From a virus, in the IMG/VR virus record IMGVR_UViG_3300035670_000187, positions 1-64,000 of that record: a stretch of DNA of 64,000 bases; one strand, given 5' to 3'. This document shows, in pieces, positions 38,976 to 48,666 of the stretch (position 1 is the first letter of the stretch; every line of letters starts with the position of its first letter). The position numbers were made by a program, and so were the translations under genes. The notes beneath the pieces are model-generated. The model saw only the letters and a program-made list of their open reading frames with translations, made no database searches and had not been told where the DNA came from.

Positions 38976-40523
38976 ATGGCAACACTAAACAGAACATTTA
39001 GCGTTCGAAATGGTATCGACGTTGCAAATACAATTATCGTCGATGCTAACCGAAATATCTCGAATATCCCGAACGCCAATATCACTACAGCAAATATCGC
39101 GACGCTAAATGTAAATGCAGCTGGCGCGTTAGCTGTTGTCGCAAATGCTACAATTAACAATACAGCGATTACTAATGCTCAGATTACATTCCTAAATGTA
39201 ACCACTCAAGCTAACTCGCTCGCTTCTAACATTGTAACAGCTAACATTGCGACGTTAAACGTTAATGCTCCTGGTGCAACGGCTAACATTGCCACTGCAA
39301 ATATTATTAATCTGTATTCTAGCACTGCTAACGTTCATACGATTAATGCTAACACAATTATCACAACAGAAGGCTTGAATCTTATTGACCAAGCCAATGC
39401 TGCAGCTAACTTGGTGGCTGTGTATGCCAATGACTCGCTCGTTATTGCTAATGCTAATGTAAACTTCAATAACTCTGAAAGCATTAATGTTTCTGCTACT
39501 ATACACAATACAGCCAAGGCTGCTAATATTGATTTCAGTTTAAATACTGCTTCAATTGTTTCCGTAGGTCGCCCAACTGCTCCATTGACTTTGGCTTCAA
39601 ATGTCACAGTCGACAAGGATATGACGGTCACAGGAAACCTCTTTATTCTTGGTAACACGACTACTGTCAACACTGAAACACTTGTTGTTGAAGACTCGCT
39701 CATCAAGCTCGCTTCAAACAATACTTCTGATGCTGTTGATATTGGTTTCTATGGTGTGTATAACACTTCTGATAAAGCTGGTTTGTTCCGCGATTCTACG
39801 GATGGCAAATTCAAGCTCTTCAGAGATTATCAAGGCGATTTAACAGCCAACGTAATTGTTGGTAGCACAAATACTGCAACGCTCGTTGCTAATCTTGAAG
39901 CTGCACTTATCAATGTAACCACTGCAAACATTTCAGGTCTTGAAGTTACAACTAGTGCTGAACTTGAAAAAATTAATGTCGCAACAACTGCTAACGTTGG
40001 AACAACATTGGAAGTCGGCGGTAACGTTAATCTGTATGCAAATCTAAACGTTACCAATAATGTGGTAATGTCGCAAAATGCGAATGTTACTGGAACATTA
40101 AACGTCGGCTCAGTTTCTGACTTCGGTGCTAAAGTTACGATTACTACTGCAGGTGAAGGTTTAGAAGTTGCGAATGCAAATGTAACAAATTACTTGACCG
40201 TTGGAACATTAAATGTTACAACCAACACCGTAGTTACATCTTCTTCTGGACAAGTTGTTCTAGATACTTTTGCAACAACTGATCATGCATCAGCTAAGTA
40301 TTTTGTTCAAGCAAATAGTGGATCTGACTTCACAACTACAGAAGTCATACTAGTACAAGATGGTACGAATGTTTGGTTAACAGAGTATGGTACACTACAA
40401 ACAGGACCATCTCTTGGAACATTCTCAGCAGACATTGATAGTGGCGATGTAAGACTACTATTTACAGCAAATAATAACGTAAATACAATCCGCTCAGTAA
40501 GATATGGTGTACTAGTTCCGTAA
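38976..40523 (+). CDS. Tail-fibre protein with RTFSVR N-terminus
   Basis: 515 aa. The N-terminus LNRTFSVRNGIDVANTIIVD is shared with the next fibre and is probably a virion-attachment tag. The shaft is Asn/Ala/Thr-rich (TANIATLNVNA repeats). The module GNTTTVNTETLVVEDSLIKL lies near residue 225, followed by VDIGFYGVYNTSDKAGLFRD. The C-terminal head (about 425-515) is related to the stand-alone 135-aa protein at 38491. Probably trimeric. Confidence 0.75.
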   Translation: MATLNRTFSVRNGIDVANTIIVDANRNISNIPNANITTANIATLNVNAAGALAVVANATINNTAITNAQITFLNVTTQANSLASNIVTANIATLNVNAPGATANIATANIINLYSSTANVHTINANTIITTEGLNLIDQANAAANLVAVYANDSLVIANANVNFNNSESINVSATIHNTAKAANIDFSLNTASIVSVGRPTAPLTLASNVTVDKDMTVTGNLFILGNTTTVNTETLVVEDSLIKLASNNTSDAVDIGFYGVYNTSDKAGLFRDSTDGKFKLFRDYQGDLTANVIVGSTNTATLVANLEAALINVTTANISGLEVTTSAELEKINVATTANVGTTLEVGGNVNLYANLNVTNNVVMSQNANVTGTLNVGSVSDFGAKVTITTAGEGLEVANANVTNYLTVGTLNVTTNTVVTSSSGQVVLDTFATTDHASAKYFVQANSGSDFTTTEVILVQDGTNVWLTEYGTLQTGPSLGTFSADIDSGDVRLLFTANNNVNTIRSVRYGVLVP

Positions 40524-40573
40524 ACGAAACACATGAAAATCTGATCGGCTATTAGAGGGAATTGTGAACTCGA

Positions 40574-43306
40574 ATGGCTATTAATAGAACATTTAGCGTC
40601 AGGCATGGTCTTGACGTTGCAAACACCATTGTATTAGATTCCGAGCGTAATCTAAGCAACGTGAACGTCGCCAACGTTCACACGATAAATGCTAACACAT
40701 ATCTCACCGTTGCTGGTCTTAATGTAGTAGACCATATCAACTCAGCATTTAGCACTGCTAATTCTAAAGTAGAATCAATTAATGTGTCTGGAAATGGTTT
40801 ATCTGTTTCTAATTCTACCACATTAAATTTAAATCAATATACTCTAAGTGTTAATTCTGCGACTACAATCGAGCGCGGAACCACATTACTCATAGACAGC
40901 ATTTCTAGCTCAGATATTGCGAATGCTGCAACTGCAAACGCCGTTAAAACAGCATGGGATTATGCTAACACTAAATTGTCATTATCTGGCGGAACCATTA
41001 ATGGTTCGCTCAACGTTTCTGGCAATCTCACAATTACAGGTCAAACCAAATACATTAATGTCGAAACATATAGTGTAACTGATCCGTTAATTTATCTTGC
41101 AGCAAATAATGAAACTTCAGATCTTGTTGATATTGGCTTCATGGGTGGTCACAACACTTCTGGTGTTTATCAACATTCAGGTTTGGTGCGAGATGCTGGT
41201 GATGGGACCTGGTATTTGTTCACAGGTCTTTTAGACGAAGGACATGAAAATAACGTTGTTGATTTTGCAAATACAACATTAGCAACGTTGAGATCTAATA
41301 TTGCTGCGAACAGCATTACATTAGTTGGTAATACTGTTGCTACTCAAGCTAATTTAACACTAGCACATGATCAAGCAAACACTGCCCATAATCAAGCCAA
41401 TGCAGCCTATGCTCAAGCAAATCTAGCTTATGATGCTGCCAATAACGCCAAAGTTACAGTTTTTGCAAATAATGCATCAAATGTAACAACTCAAAATTTA
41501 AACTTTGTTAACACAGCAACAGTAACTGTAGTTGTTTCGCCTGATGGTTCTAATGCCAACGTTGAGTTTATTGCTGCGCCACAAACTGTTGTAGACGATA
41601 CATTTACTGCTGCTGGGAACACGGCAGCTGCAGCCACAGCAAATATCGCAAATGGATTATATCAAATTTCCACCAGCGCTTTTGAGAAAGCCAATGCGCC
41701 TATCACTGTTCGTGAAATTTATGCAACCAATGCGAATATTGTAAACAGTTTTGCTAATATCAATACACTACAGTTTGATACTGAATCGGGTATGGCTGTT
41801 GTTGATGAAAGCAACAATACAGTCACTATTAAACTCAATAGCACCTTTAAGTATTGGAATATCAATGGTTCTCCTGGACTTGAGGCATTTGGTTTAGATA
41901 CTGTAAACTTTATTCCACTCGGTGGATTAGAAATTACTGCAAATAATTCTAACACGCCTAAGAGCTTTGTTATCAGTACGGAAAACTTAGCAAATAATAC
42001 TGCGAATGCTGCAAATACAGTATCTTTATCTGTAAATGGCGCAGGAACTCTTTATAATAAAAAACTAAACTTCGTTAATACTGCAAATGTTTCTGTTACT
42101 GTTGTTGACAACGGGGATGGTAATGCAAACATTGCATTTGCGACCACATTTACTGGTGCAGCAGGTCTTTTGCTCTCAGACCGATTTACGGGTACGGGAG
42201 CTTGCACACAGTTCGGATTAACACAAACTTCAACTAATGATAGAACATTTGTATTCTTAAATGGTGTGTCGCAAAAACCAGGCGTAGACTTTACTGTCAA
42301 TGATGCCTTGTTAACAATGAATGTTGCACCATCTAATGGAACTGTTCTTGAAGTTCGCACGTTTAGTTCTATTGATTTAACTGATGTTACTAAGATATAT
42401 TCTGACACATTTAATGGTAATGGGACTAGCAATACATTTACTCTTACAGAATCTAGTGCTACAACTAAAACATTAGTTTATATTGATGGTGTTTGTCAGC
42501 GACCAACTACTGATTATACTGTTGCAGGTAAAACGCTAACATTTACTACACCGCCACTCAGCAATACTGTTATAGAAGCTAGATCATTCTCAACTGTAGC
42601 GATTGGTAATGTTTCTTCGATTCAATCTGATGTATTTACAGGAACTGGCGCATGTACTGCCTTTACACTTGGAACTAATTCAACTACACGTGGCTCTTTT
42701 GTCTTTGTTGATGGTGTTGTGCAAGTTCCAACAACAGATTACAGTGTAAGCAACAATATTGTTACATTTAATTCTCCCCCAGAAGCCAATGCTGTAATCG
42801 AAATTCGTTCTATTTCTGATTTAAATTTAGTTGTTCCTAATGCCGGAATTGCTAATGGTTTACATAAATTAGAATTAACTACGAAGGGATCTTTCTTCAC
42901 GAATGGCGGATTCGCAACAGAAACAGATTCAGTTTCTAGAAATTATATCTTAAGAGGAACTACAACAGGAAATACTGAGACTGAATTGTTTTATAACACT
43001 AACATGCGAATTCCAGTAAATGCAAATACAACAGTATTTTATACTGCTGACATCGTCGCTCGTAGAACAGATGCGATAGATGAATCAGCAGGATTTAGTA
43101 TTAAAGGCGTAGTTGATAATTTCAGTGATACTGTTGCTGACGTTGGTGATCTATACGAACTCATTGTAGCTGAGGATGATGCTGGATTACTTGTAGACGC
43201 AAGAGCAGATGATACTAACAATTCTATAAATATCTACGTTACAGGATCTACAGGCAAAACAATTCGCTGGACTGCCTTTGTAAAGACTGTTGAGGTTGCT
43301 CAATAA
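40574..43306 (+). CDS. Tail-fibre protein with three tandem DGV..P..DYTV modules
   Basis: 910 aa. It begins with the RTFSVRHGLDVANTIVLD tag, followed by an LTITGQTKYINVETYSVTDP module and a short AYAQANLAY heptad segment. Residues about 535-745 hold three tandem modules of about 70 residues (DRFTGTGACTQFGL, DTFNGNGTSNTFTL, DVFTGTGACTAFTL, each followed by DGV or NGV, Q.P..DYTV and a VI/VLEVR-type ending). The C-terminal head (ETELFYNTNMRIPVNANTTV, IVARRTDAIDESAGFSIKG, GKTIRWTAFVKT) is a common phage fibre head. Stop overlaps the next start (TAATG). Confidence 0.75.
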   Translation: MAINRTFSVRHGLDVANTIVLDSERNLSNVNVANVHTINANTYLTVAGLNVVDHINSAFSTANSKVESINVSGNGLSVSNSTTLNLNQYTLSVNSATTIERGTTLLIDSISSSDIANAATANAVKTAWDYANTKLSLSGGTINGSLNVSGNLTITGQTKYINVETYSVTDPLIYLAANNETSDLVDIGFMGGHNTSGVYQHSGLVRDAGDGTWYLFTGLLDEGHENNVVDFANTTLATLRSNIAANSITLVGNTVATQANLTLAHDQANTAHNQANAAYAQANLAYDAANNAKVTVFANNASNVTTQNLNFVNTATVTVVVSPDGSNANVEFIAAPQTVVDDTFTAAGNTAAAATANIANGLYQISTSAFEKANAPITVREIYATNANIVNSFANINTLQFDTESGMAVVDESNNTVTIKLNSTFKYWNINGSPGLEAFGLDTVNFIPLGGLEITANNSNTPKSFVISTENLANNTANAANTVSLSVNGAGTLYNKKLNFVNTANVSVTVVDNGDGNANIAFATTFTGAAGLLLSDRFTGTGACTQFGLTQTSTNDRTFVFLNGVSQKPGVDFTVNDALLTMNVAPSNGTVLEVRTFSSIDLTDVTKIYSDTFNGNGTSNTFTLTESSATTKTLVYIDGVCQRPTTDYTVAGKTLTFTTPPLSNTVIEARSFSTVAIGNVSSIQSDVFTGTGACTAFTLGTNSTTRGSFVFVDGVVQVPTTDYSVSNNIVTFNSPPEANAVIEIRSISDLNLVVPNAGIANGLHKLELTTKGSFFTNGGFATETDSVSRNYILRGTTTGNTETELFYNTNMRIPVNANTTVFYTADIVARRTDAIDESAGFSIKGVVDNFSDTVADVGDLYELIVAEDDAGLLVDARADDTNNSINIYVTGSTGKTIRWTAFVKTVEVAQ

Positions 43307-46152
43307 TGACGATTCGTCAAAGATCAGCAAACATAGCTGGAACACTTATAGCTACTACACTCAATGTTGTCAATAACATTGCGGTGAGCAACATCACAAC
43401 CAGTGAAGGAATCAACGCTGCGTTTTTAACTATTGATAATCTTAAATTAGACAATAATGAAATTATTTCTACTGAAGCAAATGGCAATTTAGTCATAGCT
43501 GCGAATGGAACTGGGGTAATTAAAGTTCATTCTGATGTTTATGTTGGTGTAAATGTTGCAGAGCATTTTGTAGAAAATGGTTATACCACAGAATCTATTG
43601 CTCTTGCTGCATTGAAAGATGCCAATGGACCAGCAGAAATAATCGTCGTTAACGAAAACAGTGGTACACTAGCCTATTCAGAATTTTTAGCTTTGAACGA
43701 CACTGCCAATCAGGAACAAGGTTGGATCTCAATCGGTATTAATAGTTCTAACTATGATGACCCTGAGTATACGCTCACTGGTCCTGATGATGGATATTTA
43801 CTCTTCGAAGCACCACTCGGAACAAGCGCGAATGGTGATCTAATTATTGGTACTGGTTCTTATGGTCAAAATAATCATATCGTATTTGCTGCAGGTGGAT
43901 TTGAGCCAGAAGATGCTCAGCTGAAAATTCTTCCACCAATTTTAAAGACTGCTGAAATCGTCAAGTCTAGTTTGAGCTCTAATATTGCAACACTTACAAC
44001 AGCGAATACACACACATTTGTAGCCAACGACATAGTTTTAATTGCGAGTGTTGGCGCGCCATATGATGGTCAGCGAAAAATTTTAGGTGTTACATCTAAT
44101 ACATTTACAGTACCGATTACAAGTACAAATTTGAGTGAGGCGAATGTCAGCCCAGCAGGGTCTGCTACACAAGTGTTGCCATTTAATCGTGGTAGCGTTG
44201 AACTCACTGCGCAGTTATTTGTTGGAGAAGGCGCTCGAGAAGAATTTGATTCTTTGAACATTAATCTAGATAATGGTGTTGCTGTTCCGCTTGGTACACT
44301 TGTTGACAACGACGGTCCAGGTCAGACTGTTATGATCAATAAGAGCAACGGAACTCTTGCTTATACTGAATATATTTCTCATAACGACGTTGGTGATGTT
44401 GATTTCGGTTGGATTTCTTTTGGTATCAATAGTTCTAACTATGATGATCCAGAATATCCAATTACCAAAGCTGATGATGGATATTTACTCTATGAACCGC
44501 CAGCCAATACAACAGGTGATGGCGATCTGATCATTGGTACAGGCACAAGTGGGCAAAAGAATCGATTAATATTCGCCGCAAAAGGTTTTGATGAACCCAA
44601 TGCGCAAATGATCATCACACCAGATGAATCCGTGCGTATTTCAATTAATGCTGACGCAACCTCAGCCAATACTGGTGCGCTTCAAGTCGTCGGTGGTGTT
44701 GGTGTTCAGGGATCTGTATTTGTACAAGGCAATCAAACAATTCAAGGGGACTTGATTGTTAATGGTAGCCAAGTCATTCAAAGTATTGCGAGCGTTGCTG
44801 CAGCAGGTCCCATTTCGCTCGTCGGTGATGGTAACATCGCAAACACTTGGGACTTTGGTATTGTCGGAACTTACGCTAAATCTAGATCAGCCAATTCTGA
44901 AGGAATAGTAAACAAAGTATTGGCTAATAATTTAGCAACACTTACAACTGCTAATAATCATGAATATTTGGTTGAAGATTATGCTGTTGTAACTGATGTT
45001 GATTCAACGTTTAATGGTACACATCGTATTACTGCTGTTACATCAAATACGTTCAGTTACTTTAAACTCGCGAATAATATTACTTCTACTGCAGCAACGG
45101 GTAATGTTTCTGTAACTGCAAGAGCAACTTATACTGGTGCTGTAAAAGATACTGCAAATTCTACGTGGAAATTGGTTTCAAATATTGAAGCACGACCAGA
45201 TTTCAATGTGAATTTTGCTAATACTGTTTTAGATAATTTGCAACTAGCAGATGGACTATTTACTGGAACAGTTAATGCAAATAACTTCGTAACCTCTGCT
45301 GGATTAAATGTAACTGACCAAGCAAATAATGCATATGCTGCTGCAAATAATAGAGTGCTGAAAATTGGCGACACGATGACTGGAGAATTGAAACTCCAGG
45401 GATCAGGAATATCATTGAATGTTGCAAACATCTCATATTTTGCAAGTAATGTCGGTATTGGAACTACGAGTCCTGCTGCTAAACTGCACATATTCGCTGA
45501 ATCAACAGGCGAAATAGATATTGCTCGATTTTTAACAGCCAATGGAGCAGATACTCAATTTTTAGATATTGGAGCAGACGCTACAAATAATTTTGTATCT
45601 TTTGATGTTACAGGAACTTCTTCTGGTAATTATCTTTTCCGCAGTGGCGGTACGGAACGTGTTCGTTTTCAAAGTGATGGAAATGTTGGTATTGGAACCA
45701 CCAATGCATCATCTAAACTCGATGTAATAGGTGACATTACTGCTAATGGTATGTTGGGTCGTTCTTATTCGCAAACTTCTTATAGCTCTAATACAGCAAT
45801 ATTTGATACAATCGCAACATCAGGTGCTGGATTATATCAAGTTGTATTGGCAACAAATCCAAATTCTGGTAATTCAGCTTCTTACATAGATTGGATTTAT
45901 GGAAAAGTTTTAGTGGGAACGGGATGGAATGGAAGTGCAGCAACTGATTATATCTATTTTGTACAAGAAAACCCAGATCCTAGAACGTTATATGATTCTG
46001 GTGGTGGAAACTTAGCTGGTGATGCTGTGTTTAATGTTGGGGGTTCAGAATTTAGTTCACTTTCTGCAGGAACTTCTTATACCATTAGATTTAAAGTTTC
46101 TGGATATACTGCAAATCCAAATTCAACAATTAGATTAACGAAGATTGGTTAA
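43306..46152 (+). CDS. Large tail-fibre protein carrying the shared YDDPEYTLT block
   Basis: 948 aa. The N-terminus (TIRQRSANIAGTLIATTLNV) differs from the GGTGAN start of later paralogues, but residues about 84-645 hold a large block shared with the 1282- and 1694-aa fibres: EHFVENG, SGTLAYSEF, NSSNYDDPEYTLTGPDDGYL and, in a second internal copy, NSSNYDDPEYPITKADDGYL, then NQTIQGDLIVNGSQVIQSI. A VGIGTTSPAAKLHI shaft follows. The C-terminal head (from about 795, SYSQTSYSSNTAIFDTIATS) is unlike the other fibres. The next gene begins 2 nt after its stop. Confidence 0.75.
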   Translation: MTIRQRSANIAGTLIATTLNVVNNIAVSNITTSEGINAAFLTIDNLKLDNNEIISTEANGNLVIAANGTGVIKVHSDVYVGVNVAEHFVENGYTTESIALAALKDANGPAEIIVVNENSGTLAYSEFLALNDTANQEQGWISIGINSSNYDDPEYTLTGPDDGYLLFEAPLGTSANGDLIIGTGSYGQNNHIVFAAGGFEPEDAQLKILPPILKTAEIVKSSLSSNIATLTTANTHTFVANDIVLIASVGAPYDGQRKILGVTSNTFTVPITSTNLSEANVSPAGSATQVLPFNRGSVELTAQLFVGEGAREEFDSLNINLDNGVAVPLGTLVDNDGPGQTVMINKSNGTLAYTEYISHNDVGDVDFGWISFGINSSNYDDPEYPITKADDGYLLYEPPANTTGDGDLIIGTGTSGQKNRLIFAAKGFDEPNAQMIITPDESVRISINADATSANTGALQVVGGVGVQGSVFVQGNQTIQGDLIVNGSQVIQSIASVAAAGPISLVGDGNIANTWDFGIVGTYAKSRSANSEGIVNKVLANNLATLTTANNHEYLVEDYAVVTDVDSTFNGTHRITAVTSNTFSYFKLANNITSTAATGNVSVTARATYTGAVKDTANSTWKLVSNIEARPDFNVNFANTVLDNLQLADGLFTGTVNANNFVTSAGLNVTDQANNAYAAANNRVLKIGDTMTGELKLQGSGISLNVANISYFASNVGIGTTSPAAKLHIFAESTGEIDIARFLTANGADTQFLDIGADATNNFVSFDVTGTSSGNYLFRSGGTERVRFQSDGNVGIGTTNASSKLDVIGDITANGMLGRSYSQTSYSSNTAIFDTIATSGAGLYQVVLATNPNSGNSASYIDWIYGKVLVGTGWNGSAATDYIYFVQENPDPRTLYDSGGGNLAGDAVFNVGGSEFSSLSAGTSYTIRFKVSGYTANPNSTIRLTKIG

Positions 46153-46154
46153 AA

Positions 46155-48632
46155 ATGGCTACAAATAAACTTATAATTGAAAATTCTAGTGGTAATGTTG
46201 GCATTGGAACAACGAGTCCAGAAGCAGTATTGCATGTTGCAGCTGCAACAGATGGTGCAGACACAATTTATGCATCTTCAAATAATGCGAATGCAGTAAT
46301 AATTTTACGTCCTGATGGAGCAAACGGAAGTGTAATTCGATACGGTGGAAACGGCGCAAATTCTAATATTTTGCGATTTGTAGGTGTTAGTGATGCTGAA
46401 GGCATGCGAATTAGTGGTGGTGAAGTTGGCATTGGAACAACTACTCCTTCAGCAAAACTACATGTTGAAGGAAACGTGTTAGCGAGCAATAGTTTTATTT
46501 CAGCATTTAATACTGCGATAGATGGTAGTGCGCCTTATGATTGGATTTTTCTTGGTCCAGCTGGAAATAATGCTACTCGCGCAGCTGCAGTTAGAATTGG
46601 TGATATTGATGGTGCCAATTATGCTATTCGCGGTGGTGGTTATGGTCTACATTTTCAAAAACATGTTGTTGATGGTGCATCTAGAAGTTGGTCGCCTGTT
46701 ATGCAATTTGTAGCAACGGATGCTACGACTTCGAATGTAACTGTATTCATTTCAAATAATTTAGGTATTGGCACATCAAGTCCAACATCTAAAGTTACTA
46801 TTTCAAATATTACATTAAGTCAAAGTAATTCTGCTTTAGATATTAATGCCAGTGGTTCAGGAACATATCAGAGAGGCATTAGAGTTTTAAACAGTTCTAT
46901 GGGCAGTGGTGATGGTATTGCAGTGCAAGTTGGTAAAGCTGATAGCACTCGTAATGCTGGACAAATGACGTTTAACCACATAAGTGATGCAAATACAAGT
47001 AACTATTTAGAATTTGGTTTACATGGTGTTGATAAAGTTTTAAATATTGCTGGCACAGGTAATGTTGGTGTTGCTATAACATCTCCAGCAGCAAAACTTC
47101 ATGTATCGCAAGCCTCTCCTGGCGGCGTTGGTTCTGTGCCAGCTAATGTTACAGCTATACTTGATAACACTGCGAATAATTATTTATTGTTTAGAACATC
47201 TGCAGATAACAACTCATATTCGGGGTTGATATTCCAAGATAATAATGTTGGTGCTTCGATCACATATAGAAATTATGCTGGCAGCGGAGAAAATGATGGT
47301 ACTAATGGCGATGCTATGTATTTTCACACATACACAGATTTTATTTTTCAAAATGGTACTGGTGCAGGTGTCAATTTAAACCCCGAAACGTTTAGAATTA
47401 AACAAAATGGTAATATAGGAATAAACACTGTAACTCCATCAGCAAAATTGCATATCGTCGGTGGCGGCAGTCAACAATTGCGAGTAGTTGGATCAGAAGC
47501 TGATATTTGGCTGCAAAGCACAGGTGGTGGTGCGGGAATTTGGAGAATTTTAGGTTCAACTGGAGCCACTACAAAATTATTCAGAATTTATGATGAAGAA
47601 AATAGTGCTAATCGATTAGTAATCAACAGTAGCGGTGAAATCGGTATCGGAACAGGCAGTCCTGTCAATAGACTTCACGTGAATGGCGGCAAATTTGTTA
47701 TTACAACTGACGATGGATCATATGGTAATATGCAAATTAATGCACCTGGTGGTGGTGAAGCATCGATTGTATTTGGTAGCACAGGTTCAAATCAAAATTC
47801 TGGTGGATACACAAACGCTGGTGTGATTGGTATTGGTGCATATGGAAATAGTAGAGACAGACTTGTTTTAGGAACTGGGTATTCCGCAGGAACTTTATTC
47901 TTAAGAAGCGGTAATGTAAGTATAGGAACAAGTACTCCATTAAAACGTCTTGACATTCGCGGAAATGTGGGTATTGGTCATCTTGTTGGTACTGATGGAA
48001 CATCATGGTATGGACAAGGTCAAGGTCCTTGGGGTAAATTTATTGAAATGGGTGAATCATTAGAATGGTTCGGGAACCCTGCTGTTTACAGTAATCGTTA
48101 TGGTATAAACGTTGCTTGGGATTCAGATTACCATTTTATTGGATTGAAATATCTTTCAGGCGACGTTGTTGATGCATTATTTCAAATTGAACAAGATAAT
48201 GATAATTGGGTTTGGCAAGTAGCAGACACAATTAAGGCTAGACTAGTTTCTTCAAGTGGCGATTGGCAAATTACAGGTGTTGTAAGTGCATCATACAGCT
48301 TCTCTGATAGAAGATTAAAAACTGACATCACAAATCTAGATAGTAAAACGTCGCTCGATAAGGTTTTACAACTTCAAGGTGTAAACTATAAGTGGATTGA
48401 TGGAAACAGAAAAGGTGTTCCTCAAATTGGATTTATTGCTCAAGATGTTGAAGAAGTAGTTCCAGAAGTTGTATTTGAAACAACTAGAATGTCAGAAGGT
48501 GATGGAGATCATCTGAATAAAACTCTTTATAAGAGAATCGATTATGAAAGAATGGTCGCTCTTTTGGCTGAAGCAATTAAAGAGCAACAAAAAGAAATTG
48601 AGGCTCTTAAACAAAAATTGAATGTTTCATAG
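46155..48632 (+). CDS. Tail-fibre protein with C-terminal S74 autoproteolytic chaperone
   Basis: 825 aa. It starts directly with shaft repeats (SSGNVGIGTTSPEAVLHV) and has no N-terminal attachment module, so it may be the distal half of a fibre whose proximal half is the preceding gene, or it may bind another subunit. The shaft carries several VGIGT..P..KLHV repeats. Residues about 716-825 are a peptidase S74/intramolecular chaperone domain: SFSDRRLKTDI, LQLQGVNYKWIDG, PQIGFIAQDVEEVVPEVV, then a C-terminal coiled coil ending LKQKLNVS. S74 domains trimerise the fibre and cut themselves off, usually at a Ser near the start of this domain (S in FSDRR). Confidence 0.85.
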   Translation: MATNKLIIENSSGNVGIGTTSPEAVLHVAAATDGADTIYASSNNANAVIILRPDGANGSVIRYGGNGANSNILRFVGVSDAEGMRISGGEVGIGTTTPSAKLHVEGNVLASNSFISAFNTAIDGSAPYDWIFLGPAGNNATRAAAVRIGDIDGANYAIRGGGYGLHFQKHVVDGASRSWSPVMQFVATDATTSNVTVFISNNLGIGTSSPTSKVTISNITLSQSNSALDINASGSGTYQRGIRVLNSSMGSGDGIAVQVGKADSTRNAGQMTFNHISDANTSNYLEFGLHGVDKVLNIAGTGNVGVAITSPAAKLHVSQASPGGVGSVPANVTAILDNTANNYLLFRTSADNNSYSGLIFQDNNVGASITYRNYAGSGENDGTNGDAMYFHTYTDFIFQNGTGAGVNLNPETFRIKQNGNIGINTVTPSAKLHIVGGGSQQLRVVGSEADIWLQSTGGGAGIWRILGSTGATTKLFRIYDEENSANRLVINSSGEIGIGTGSPVNRLHVNGGKFVITTDDGSYGNMQINAPGGGEASIVFGSTGSNQNSGGYTNAGVIGIGAYGNSRDRLVLGTGYSAGTLFLRSGNVSIGTSTPLKRLDIRGNVGIGHLVGTDGTSWYGQGQGPWGKFIEMGESLEWFGNPAVYSNRYGINVAWDSDYHFIGLKYLSGDVVDALFQIEQDNDNWVWQVADTIKARLVSSSGDWQITGVVSASYSFSDRRLKTDITNLDSKTSLDKVLQLQGVNYKWIDGNRKGVPQIGFIAQDVEEVVPEVVFETTRMSEGDGDHLNKTLYKRIDYERMVALLAEAIKEQQKEIEALKQKLNVS

Positions 48633-48635
48633 TAA

Positions 48636-48643
48636 AATAAATA
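48636..48643 (+). promoter_or_regulatory. Late-type promoter AATAAATA
   Basis: AATAAATA ends 23 nt before the 48667 start in a 34-nt gap. It matches NATAAATA. Confidence 0.6.
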
Positions 48644-48666
48644 CTGAAATAACCTTGGAAATTTAA

